This document shows, piece after piece, positions 18,670 to 27,363 of a stretch of DNA of 64,000 bases (the first letter of the stretch is position 1; every line of letters begins with the position of its first letter). Made by a program: the position numbers and the translations under genes. Below the pieces are notes generated by a model that saw nothing but the letters and a program-made list of their open reading frames with translations, was not told where the DNA came from and searched no databases. Source of the stretch: Pseudomonas sp. PB120 (GTDB lineage: Bacteria > Pseudomonadota > Gammaproteobacteria > Pseudomonadales > Pseudomonadaceae); NCBI RefSeq assembly GCF_009761815.1, contig NZ_RWIN01000028.1, positions 1-64,000 of the forward strand. Reading direction: 5' to 3'.

Positions 18670-20187
18670 ATGCAAGACGCGCCGCTGTCCCTGTCTTTCA
18701 ATCCGGCGGGTATTGAACTTGATCGCCGCCAGGGTTTGAGCCGTCAGCTGTATCAGGCGTTGCGGGTTCGGGTGCTGGACGGGCGACTGGCCAGCGGAAC
18801 GCGTTTACCGGCCAGTCGGGATCTGGCGGCGGCGTTGGCGATTTCCCGCAACAGCGTGGTGCGTGCCTACGATCAGCTCTACGCCGAAGGGTTTATCGAG
18901 GGGCGAGTGGGCGATGGCACCTACGTTGCGCAATTGCCGCAGGCGACGGCTTCTGTGAAAAAGCCATCGGCGAAAATACCCGCGAAGGATTCCACGATTG
19001 TGCCCGTAGTGCTGCCCACCAAGACCCTTTACAGCGGGGCGCTGGAACGGGTCGAAAAGAACCATTTGCCGACACCACCGAGCGGGCCGCCCCGGGCATT
19101 TCGGGTGGGTGTCCCGGCGTTCGATCTGTTTCCGTTCGAGGTGTGGGCCAAGCTGAATGCGGCGTTCTGGCGTAAACCGGATTTGCAGCAGCTGTGTTAT
19201 GGCGCGCCGCAAGGTGACGAGCGTCTGCGCGGGATGATCGCGGCGTATTTGCGCAGTTCGCGCGGCATGCAATGCACGGCCGAGCAGATCGTGGTCACCA
19301 GTGGTGCGCAACAGGGCATCAGCCTGTGCGCGCAATTGCTGGTGGAACCGGGGGATGGGGTGGCGATTGAAAATCCGGGGTACCGCGCGGCCGGTCACGC
19401 GTTCGCCGTGGCCGGTGCGCGATTGCACGGGGTGGCGGTGGACAGCGAGGGTATCGATTGCAAGGCGTTGGCGGGGCTGGGCGATTGCCGTCTGGCCTAT
19501 GTGACACCGTCGCACCAGTACCCGTCCGGGGTGGTGATGAGCCTGGCGCGGCGCCTCGAATTGCTGGCCTGGGCTGAGCGCGCCGACGGCTGGATCATCG
19601 AGGACGATTACGATGGCGAGTACCGTTACAGCGGAGCACCACTGGCGCCGCTGGCCGCGCTCGACCGGCAGGGGCGGGTGATTTACGTCGGCACGTTCGG
19701 CAAGGTGGCGTTCCCGGCGCTTCGCCTCGGGTATCTGGTGTTGCCGCCCGCGCTGGTGAATGCCTTCTCCCAGCGACGCGCGGTTGATGTCCGGCATTCC
19801 GAGGTCAGCACTCAAGCGGTGATGGCCGAGTTCATGGCTGCGGGGCACTTTCAGCGACACATCCGCCGCATGCGCCGCGCTGCACTGAGCCGACGCAACG
19901 CATTGTTGGCGGGTTGGCCGCAGGGCATCGCCGGTATCGGCAGCCTGCCAGTTGTCACGACAGGGCTGCACTTGACGGTCAGGGTCGATTCCCATGCCCG
20001 GGAGTGCGAGCTGGTCGAGCAAGCGGCCAGCGTCGATGTTGAGGTCAATGCGCTGAGCCGACATTGGTTGCCAGACTCGCCAACACCGCTGGACCAGCGT
20101 GCCGGGCTGGTCCTGGGGTTTGCGGCAGTACCCGAGGTGGACATCAGCGCAGCACTCGGGCGACTGGAAAAAGTCTGGCGCCGTTGA
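18670..20187 (+). CDS. MocR/PdxR-family regulator (GntR HTH with aminotransferase domain)
   Basis: A 505-residue regulator. The N-terminal GntR winged helix (residues 18-85) includes GTRLPASRDLAAALAISRNSV. A fold-type I aminotransferase domain from about residue 130 carries the PLP-binding lysine K345 in GTFGKVAFPALRLGY, and WIIEDDYDGEYRY holds the PLP-ring aspartate. MocR regulators commonly activate a divergent operon in response to PLP or an amine adduct, so the PaiB-GNAT-GNAT operon is the obvious target. Its stop is only 4 bp from the convergent DUF6543 gene, with no terminator between. Confidence 0.9.
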   Translation: MQDAPLSLSFNPAGIELDRRQGLSRQLYQALRVRVLDGRLASGTRLPASRDLAAALAISRNSVVRAYDQLYAEGFIEGRVGDGTYVAQLPQATASVKKPSAKIPAKDSTIVPVVLPTKTLYSGALERVEKNHLPTPPSGPPRAFRVGVPAFDLFPFEVWAKLNAAFWRKPDLQQLCYGAPQGDERLRGMIAAYLRSSRGMQCTAEQIVVTSGAQQGISLCAQLLVEPGDGVAIENPGYRAAGHAFAVAGARLHGVAVDSEGIDCKALAGLGDCRLAYVTPSHQYPSGVVMSLARRLELLAWAERADGWIIEDDYDGEYRYSGAPLAPLAALDRQGRVIYVGTFGKVAFPALRLGYLVLPPALVNAFSQRRAVDVRHSEVSTQAVMAEFMAAGHFQRHIRRMRRAALSRRNALLAGWPQGIAGIGSLPVVTTGLHLTVRVDSHARECELVEQAASVDVEVNALSRHWLPDSPTPLDQRAGLVLGFAAVPEVDISAALGRLEKVWRR

Positions 20188-20191
20188 GTGG

Positions 20192-23100
20192 CTACTCAGG
20201 TTGTTCAGGCTGTGGCTCCAGGTCCAGAAAAAGTTTTCGTAGCGCAGGATCGTCAATCTTGCGCAACACGCCATCGATCGGCTCGACAATGTTCAAAACC
20301 CTTTGTTGCTCCAGCGCCAGGGTTTTCAGATAGTCATCCGCGACTTTCAAATGGGCCGCCGTGGGCGCACTCGCCGGACTCGACCGGGTTTCGTAATGGA
20401 AGTGCGCTACCCACAACGGCTTGTCGCGGGTTTTGTCGGCAATCCGGTACTCCTGGAAAAAGTCGCCAAGCCCTCGAGTCTGGATGCGGCCTCGTTTATC
20501 GCGGCTAATGTCGAGCTGAACGTTTTCGTGCATCCATTTGAAAGTGCTCTGGGTCGGTTTGCGTCGCGTGTACAGGTCGGCCCGAACGCTGACACCTTCT
20601 TTGCGCAAGCGGCTGGCGCCGTCACGCAGTTCGGCGCTCAGCGAGGCCACCGGGATTGGGGCGCCTCCGTTTTTTGTGCTGTTGATCACGGCTTGATCAA
20701 CGCTGCTGGCTACCTGCTCCAGTTTCAGGGCCTGTTGATCGAACATGTCCTGCATTTCGGCAGGGATGCGTCGTGGCAGCAGCGCGTCTTTGCGGGTGCG
20801 TTCAATGAACTTGGTCGTGTCCAGATTCAATTCGAGGCCAGCCGCGACCGTTTCCAGGTCGTCCAGGGTCGGAGCCGGTTGCTGATAAAGAGCTGGCGAA
20901 ATTCGCTTGAGTGAATCCTCCCCGATCCTGTCCGGCTCGTGTTTGCTACCGTCCCGTGGCCGGGTCTTGCGCACTTTAATCGGTTGGCGTGACGGACCTG
21001 GCTGTTGTCGATCGACAGTGGGCAGGGCGTCTATGGGTTCCGGTTCTGGCAGCAACGCCTGCAGGCGGTTTTGGGCCAGTGTTGAAAACTCATCGATCAG
21101 GTTGAGCAGGTGGTTGAGTTTGGGCTGCCTGACGAGACCGGGGTAAGTGGCCGGGAGCTCCTTGATACGCTGCTCGGCGTCGGCCAGTGTCTCCACGAGA
21201 GCGCTCAGGTGCTCGATGAGCGCGTGCACATCGAAAGGCTCACCTTTGACTTTCATCAGGTCGGCTATTTGAATGGCCGCCTTCGCTGCACTGACCACGA
21301 TCTTGCCCACCGCAACACGAGCCTGCTGCATCAGCGGGCTGGTCTGCTCAATGAGGCACAACTCCTGGGCCATGCCGATCTCATTGGCCTTGAGATCCAG
21401 CTCGGTAAACGAAGGTGCCAGCTTGCGGATTTTCATCGCACTTTCGACGCCTGATTTGCCGGCAGCGCGCATCCCTTCGAGGGTCGATGTCGACAGGCTT
21501 ACTTTCTCCGCCATTTCCTGACCGAGGGTGGAGGCTTTCTGGATTTGCTCGACATAGTCTTGTCTTGGCACCGGGTCGGCTTGCGCAGTTCGGGTCATGA
21601 TGTTGATGGCCTGGGCATACTCGGACCGTTTGACGACAAACCACAAAGACAGACTTCGCTGCAACGCAATGCTCATGCGCAGCAGGTTTTCCTGATAGTT
21701 CTCCGTCCCTCCGAGGGTGCGCCATTCGCGAAGTTGTTCCAGCGCGTGGCGATAGTCTTCGATACTCGCGTCCAGTTTTTCAATATAAGCCGCGGTTTTT
21801 TGGTCGTGGTCTTCGGTGCTGGCCTGCTGCATATCGTTCTGCGAGCGGTTCAGTTCGCCTTCCTTGACCTTTTCTTGGGACCTGAAGGCGATAAGCGCGT
21901 CATCCAGATTGCTTCTACGTTGCTCGTTGGCCGCTTCCTGGTGACGGCTCATTGCATTCCCGGCACCGCCTCGCAAGCGCAGGCGCAGGTCGAGCACCCA
22001 TTGCCCCTTGCCACTGTCCATCAGATACGGTCCCTGCCGTGCCGGCTGGTCCGGGTACAGGATGTGAACGTCTTCATCGCCTGGATGGTTGACGTGAAAC
22101 CAGCGATCCCCGACCTGGGCGTAGTAATGGTCGTCATGTTGATAAACAGGCGGGGGCGACGCTTTTACCTTGGTGACGCTTGTGCTGGAAATATCCGGTG
22201 CCGCCACTTTCAGCGTATCGAGAAATGCGCCCAACGCCGTGGGTGAGCGACGTGGAACCGTACCAGCCAGATCCAGCGAAGAGAGGTGGCTGGGTGGAAG
22301 CTCCGGGGACAGCGGGTCGGGATTGAGCGTAATGGTTGCAGGCTCTGCTTCCAGTGCTGGCGATTCATCCATTGGCAATGGTTTGGGGCGCGGTTTGCTC
22401 GAAACTTTTTTCCGTCGCATCGCCGCGTGATGGCTGAGAATGATGCCCACCGTCAGCAAGATGTCCGACACGGATGTCCACTCGACGAACTTGTCACCCC
22501 GTTCGTGGGCATCGAGCGCCTGCTGAATCTCGTTGATGGTTTGCCAGACCCAGACGGCGGTGCCGACTGCGCCGCTGAGGAAGTTCGAGGCGACGTTGAA
22601 CAGCGCCCAGCCACTTTCTTTCAAAACGCTCCAGCGTCGTTCGGCATTGGATTGCGCTTGCCGATCGGCAAGGTCCACCAATGCCTTGGCGTTGCTTTTG
22701 AACAGGGCCGACAGCACGTCGCCGGCGACCTCGATGCTTTCGAGCGCAACGCTGCCGAACTTTGCTGCGCGCTGGAACGGATTGACCACTTGTTCCGCGA
22801 CCAGCCACGGAGAAGGCAGCCCGGTGGGGAAAACATATTGGGCGTATTCAAAGCTCAGGGCCTTGTCAGGCAGCCAGGCCAGCACCGAATTCCTGAGGTC
22901 GCCGGGCTGGTGAAAGGCGTACAGCAGGTTTTGCCTTGAGGGAAATTGCAGAAGGGGCTCGTCGAACATCGGTCGGTACAACAAGCAAGGTGCGTTGACG
23001 GTGCCGCGAGGGCTGATGATGAACATGTTGGCCACGGTGTCGCTGGTGCTGATCAAGCGATGGTGCGGGGTCATCGTCAGCGGGTACAAGGCAATGGTTT

Positions 23101-24724
23101 TGGGCGTCAGGTCCGAATCGAGCAACTCGTTGATGTATTGGTCCCCGCGTCCGTCCACACCGGTTTGCGGCTTGAGCCGGGCTTCGAGGGCCTGGAGTGG
23201 CAACAGCAGACGTAACTGGTCGCGATAGAAATGCTCCTGACGCAGGGAGGACACCCGATCATCCACCAGCTTGGGCTTGATCAAGGCGGGGTAAGACTTG
23301 CCGACGTCCACCTGCGCGGCCAAGGTGGTGAGAAAATCAGCGGTTAGCCATTGCGGGACGGTATCGCCGCCCTTGAAATAGACCGTCGCTTGATAGGGCG
23401 CCTCGTTCTCCAAGGCAAAGTCGGCCAGTGATTCGATGCGCTGGTCGAGCGGGTTGGGGAGGGTGAGGTTCCCGGCCGTAAAGCTGTTAGTGATTTTAAT
23501 CTGCAGTTCATTCAATGGAAGGCTCGCTGCGCCGATTGCCAGTGGATCAGCAATGATCGCTTCGCGCATCCGGCGTTGGGCATAGTCGGTGATGGACGGT
23601 ATTTCAGCCCTGGCCTGGAGGCTGGCAGGTTGGCGATACAGCTTGCCCAGGGAGCGGATGTAATGGCCGTAGTCCTGAATATCGTTGGCCGAGCCGTTAC
23701 GCAGCCAGTCGGGAATCGCGGCGTTGAGTTGCAGGAGTCGCGCTTTTTCTTCGAGGTCGAGCCCTGATTCTGGCTCGAAGTCATCGTCTACCGGGGTCTC
23801 CAGAATGCGCAATTCGTTGATGGCATCCAGTTGTGACGACACCAACGCCCACGCCATGTGATCGAAGATGTTGCCGTGCGGCTCGTACAGCCGCCATGTC
23901 AGGGCGCGGTTGTCTGCCAGTTCTTGCAGGCGTTCGGGCAGCGAATTGCCCAGTTCTTCCATCGAACTGAACGACTCGTAGGCGCGTTCGATGGTGTACA
24001 TCACCAGCAATGAACGTTGGCGATAGGTGGCCTTGAGGACCAGCGCGCCACCGATCAGCAGATGGCCGTTGACCTGGGCGCCCGCGATGTCGATGTCGAT
24101 CAGGCAGGCTTGAATCGCGGAAAATTCGCCGTTCACATTTTTTCGGGTGGCCCGGTCCGGGTCGCGGAACACTTCGAGGGCCATCGCGCATTCATCGGCG
24201 TCCCAACCTTTTACCTGCTGCACATTCAGCATCTTGCGCAAGGTGTCGGAGAGCTCTTCCCAACGGGTAATCTTGTGCCCTTTGGCATTCCAGAAGGCCA
24301 GTTGCCGAACCTGAAGTTCGACAAACAGCATGGCCGTCAGGTTGTTGAGCGTCTGGGCAATCTCTTCGATGCTGACGGCGAGGTGCACCGGGTTTTTACT
24401 GTCCGGTTCCAGGGTCAGGAAATGCTCGCCTTCGAGGAAGTTGGCCCGGGTGCCATACAGGCCCTGGCGTGCGAGGGCCAATGTCAGTGATTCGAACCGG
24501 GTCGGGCCAGCCTCGAGCTGGTCTTGCACTTCGAGCCACTGAGGTGCGGCGATGAAGGTGTTGTCAGGGTCGATTTGCAGTGCCGGGTAGGACTTTGCCA
24601 ACGCCTGGCGCAGCAGGTGCGAGGCCACTTCACTGAGGGCGGGGCCTTGGCTGGTCTGGCTCACCAGGTCGCTGGTTTCCACTAAGGGCGTCGTGTCATT
24701 TCTGGGTGTAAGGTTGGGGCTCAT
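20192..24724 (-). CDS. Large DUF6543 / dermonecrotic-toxin-like protein
   Basis: A 1510-residue protein starting MSPNLTPRNDTT. The layout resembles the large Pseudomonas proteins annotated with a dermonecrotic-toxin N-terminal-like domain (DUF6543): a long alpha/beta N-terminal half of about 800 residues, then hydrophobic segments near residues 815-840 and 865-885. A Pro-rich linker, a long coiled-coil Gln/Glu-rich region and a C-terminal RGLGDFFQEYRI...LWVAHFHYET segment follow. No signal peptide and no catalytic motif are evident. The open frame runs 66 codons further upstream through a terminator into the next gene, so ATG 24724 is preferred although its SD is poor. Secretion route and target unknown. 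Confidence 0.7.
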   Translation of the reverse strand: MSPNLTPRNDTTPLVETSDLVSQTSQGPALSEVASHLLRQALAKSYPALQIDPDNTFIAAPQWLEVQDQLEAGPTRFESLTLALARQGLYGTRANFLEGEHFLTLEPDSKNPVHLAVSIEEIAQTLNNLTAMLFVELQVRQLAFWNAKGHKITRWEELSDTLRKMLNVQQVKGWDADECAMALEVFRDPDRATRKNVNGEFSAIQACLIDIDIAGAQVNGHLLIGGALVLKATYRQRSLLVMYTIERAYESFSSMEELGNSLPERLQELADNRALTWRLYEPHGNIFDHMAWALVSSQLDAINELRILETPVDDDFEPESGLDLEEKARLLQLNAAIPDWLRNGSANDIQDYGHYIRSLGKLYRQPASLQARAEIPSITDYAQRRMREAIIADPLAIGAASLPLNELQIKITNSFTAGNLTLPNPLDQRIESLADFALENEAPYQATVYFKGGDTVPQWLTADFLTTLAAQVDVGKSYPALIKPKLVDDRVSSLRQEHFYRDQLRLLLPLQALEARLKPQTGVDGRGDQYINELLDSDLTPKTIALYPLTMTPHHRLISTSDTVANMFIISPRGTVNAPCLLYRPMFDEPLLQFPSRQNLLYAFHQPGDLRNSVLAWLPDKALSFEYAQYVFPTGLPSPWLVAEQVVNPFQRAAKFGSVALESIEVAGDVLSALFKSNAKALVDLADRQAQSNAERRWSVLKESGWALFNVASNFLSGAVGTAVWVWQTINEIQQALDAHERGDKFVEWTSVSDILLTVGIILSHHAAMRRKKVSSKPRPKPLPMDESPALEAEPATITLNPDPLSPELPPSHLSSLDLAGTVPRRSPTALGAFLDTLKVAAPDISSTSVTKVKASPPPVYQHDDHYYAQVGDRWFHVNHPGDEDVHILYPDQPARQGPYLMDSGKGQWVLDLRLRLRGGAGNAMSRHQEAANEQRRSNLDDALIAFRSQEKVKEGELNRSQNDMQQASTEDHDQKTAAYIEKLDASIEDYRHALEQLREWRTLGGTENYQENLLRMSIALQRSLSLWFVVKRSEYAQAINIMTRTAQADPVPRQDYVEQIQKASTLGQEMAEKVSLSTSTLEGMRAAGKSGVESAMKIRKLAPSFTELDLKANEIGMAQELCLIEQTSPLMQQARVAVGKIVVSAAKAAIQIADLMKVKGEPFDVHALIEHLSALVETLADAEQRIKELPATYPGLVRQPKLNHLLNLIDEFSTLAQNRLQALLPEPEPIDALPTVDRQQPGPSRQPIKVRKTRPRDGSKHEPDRIGEDSLKRISPALYQQPAPTLDDLETVAAGLELNLDTTKFIERTRKDALLPRRIPAEMQDMFDQQALKLEQVASSVDQAVINSTKNGGAPIPVASLSAELRDGASRLRKEGVSVRADLYTRRKPTQSTFKWMHENVQLDISRDKRGRIQTRGLGDFFQEYRIADKTRDKPLWVAHFHYETRSSPASAPTAAHLKVADDYLKTLALEQQRVLNIVEPIDGVLRKIDDPALRKLFLDLEPQPEQPE

Positions 24725-24823
24725 GGTAGCTACCGGGGGAAATATCGAGGCTGGGAAAGCCTCTGGGTGCACCGAAGGTAAAGAGGCGCTCCACTGCCCG
24801 GGTGGTACATATTTATCGCAGGC

Positions 24824-24850
24824 AAAAAAAGACCCGCGTCTCGGCGGGTC
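24824..24850 (-). terminator. Terminator of the polyamine gene pair
   Basis: A GACCCGC/GCGGGTC stem with a 6-nt loop is followed by seven T residues on the minus strand, and TTTTG on the plus strand. It is the strongest feature of the 145-bp gap between the DUF6543 gene and the binding protein. Confidence 0.9.
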
Positions 24851-24869
24851 TTTTGTTTCCAGGTTTGTT

Positions 24870-25970
24870 TCAGGTCCCGGACTTGATTTTGGTCCAGGCC
24901 CGCGTGCGCGCACGTTCGGCATCGCGCGGCAGGGGTTGCAGAGTGTAAAGCGTGCTCATGGCCGCTTCAGTCGGGTACAGGTTCGGGTTGTTGCGGATCG
25001 CCGGGTCGACCAATGCCGTGGCGTCCTTGTTCGGGTTCGGGTAGCCGACGAAGTCGCTTACCGGCGCGATCACCTGAGGTTGCAGCAAGTAGTTGATGAA
25101 GGTGTAGGCATCTTCGGTGTCCTTCGCGCCCTTCGGAATCGAGAGCATGTCGAACCAGATCGGTGCCCCTTCTTTCGGCAGGCGCATGTCGACGACTACC
25201 CCATTCTTGGCTTCCTTGGCGCGGTTGGCGGCCTGGGAGAAGCTGCCTGAGTAACCGACAGCGACGCAGATGTCGCCGTTGGCGATGTCGGCCATGTACT
25301 TGGACGAGTGGAAATAGGTGACGTACGGCCGGATCTTCATCAACAGCGCTTCAGCCTTTTCGTAGTCCGCCGGCTTTTTGCTGTTGGGGTCCAGGCCGAG
25401 GTGTTGCAGGGCCAGGGGCAGGATCTCCGACGGCGAGTCGAGCAGGGCGACGCCGCACTGTTTGAGCTTGCTGATGTTTTCTTCCTTGAAAATCAGGTCC
25501 CAGCTGTCCACCGGCGCGTTGTCGCCCAGCGCGGCCTTGATCTTGTCCGGGTTGAAGCCGATCAGGATGGTGCCGTACATGTAGGGCACGGCGAATTTGT
25601 TGCCCGGGTCGTTGGCTTCGATCAGCTTCATCAGCTTCGGATCGAGGTGGTTCCAGTTCGGCAGTTTGCTGCGGTCCAGCGGCTGGAACACGCCGGCTTC
25701 GATCTGCTTGGCGAGGAACACGTTGGACGGCACCACCACGTCGTAGCCGGAGTTGCCGGTCAACAACTTGGCCTCCAGGGCTTCGTTGGTGTCGAAGATG
25801 TCGTAGACCAGTTTGGTCTGGGTGTTCTGCGCCTTGAAATCTTCCAGGGCCTTGGGGGTGATGTAGTCGAACCAGTTGTAAACACGCAACGTTCGCTCTT
25901 CAGCGTGAACGGCGCCGCTGAGCACGGTGGCGCACAGGGCTGGAGCGATAAAACGCTTGAGTCTGTTCAT
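24870..25970 (-). CDS. Polyamine ABC-transporter substrate-binding protein (PotF-like)
   Basis: A 366-residue periplasmic binding protein with a signal peptide (FIAPALCATVLSGAVHAEE). Typical PotD/PotF/SpuD segments are LRVYNWFDYITPKALEDF, YDVVVPSNVFLAKQIEAGVFQPLDR and VAVGYSGSFSQAANRA. It captures putrescine, spermidine or related polyamines. No ATPase or permease genes are adjacent, so it must share a transporter encoded elsewhere or act as a sensor. It follows the acetylpolyamine amidohydrolase by 12 bp, and GAGGAA precedes its ATG. Confidence 0.9.
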   Translation of the reverse strand: MNRLKRFIAPALCATVLSGAVHAEERTLRVYNWFDYITPKALEDFKAQNTQTKLVYDIFDTNEALEAKLLTGNSGYDVVVPSNVFLAKQIEAGVFQPLDRSKLPNWNHLDPKLMKLIEANDPGNKFAVPYMYGTILIGFNPDKIKAALGDNAPVDSWDLIFKEENISKLKQCGVALLDSPSEILPLALQHLGLDPNSKKPADYEKAEALLMKIRPYVTYFHSSKYMADIANGDICVAVGYSGSFSQAANRAKEAKNGVVVDMRLPKEGAPIWFDMLSIPKGAKDTEDAYTFINYLLQPQVIAPVSDFVGYPNPNKDATALVDPAIRNNPNLYPTEAAMSTLYTLQPLPRDAERARTRAWTKIKSGT

Positions 25971-25982
25971 TGTTCTAATTCC

Positions 25983-27014
<1,032 letters not shown>

Positions 27015-27363
27015 TTCTTGTTCTCCGCAGGGCTGATTCGGTTGAACACAGTCTTACGGTGGGCGGCGTTTCGGAGAACGGCAGGAAAGGCCAAAAGGGG
27101 ATCGATATGGCCAAAAAGTTTGACCTGAATTCGCCCCTTGATGGCGCGGGTTGCTCCAGTTTGGGGCGTGATAATTTGATTCTTTGGTCAGATTTTTGTA
27201 ACTGGTTGTTTTCGGCGAGCTCATAAACCTTTAAAGTTAACCCTTCGGTCAGCTTTGCACTGTCATTTCAGCCCTTTGCAACGTCAAAAAGGGTTTCTGC
27301 AAGACTCGAGATTTCCAGAACATAACCAGAAGGGTGGGTTCATAACCGCCCAGAGGATGATCC
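27015..27363. other. Divergent promoter gap with CATAACC direct repeat
   Basis: A 349-bp gap between the amidohydrolase and the molybdenum-enzyme operon. No convincing gene is seen. CATAACC occurs at 27321-27327 and 27341-27347, exactly 20 bp apart and close to the downstream start. This could be a direct-repeat activator site, but that is inference. Confidence 0.3.

Noticed and set aside
27107..27226. Small protein MAKKFDLNSPL in the divergent gap
   Set aside because: Short frame within a promoter region, weak coding character; no family recognised.
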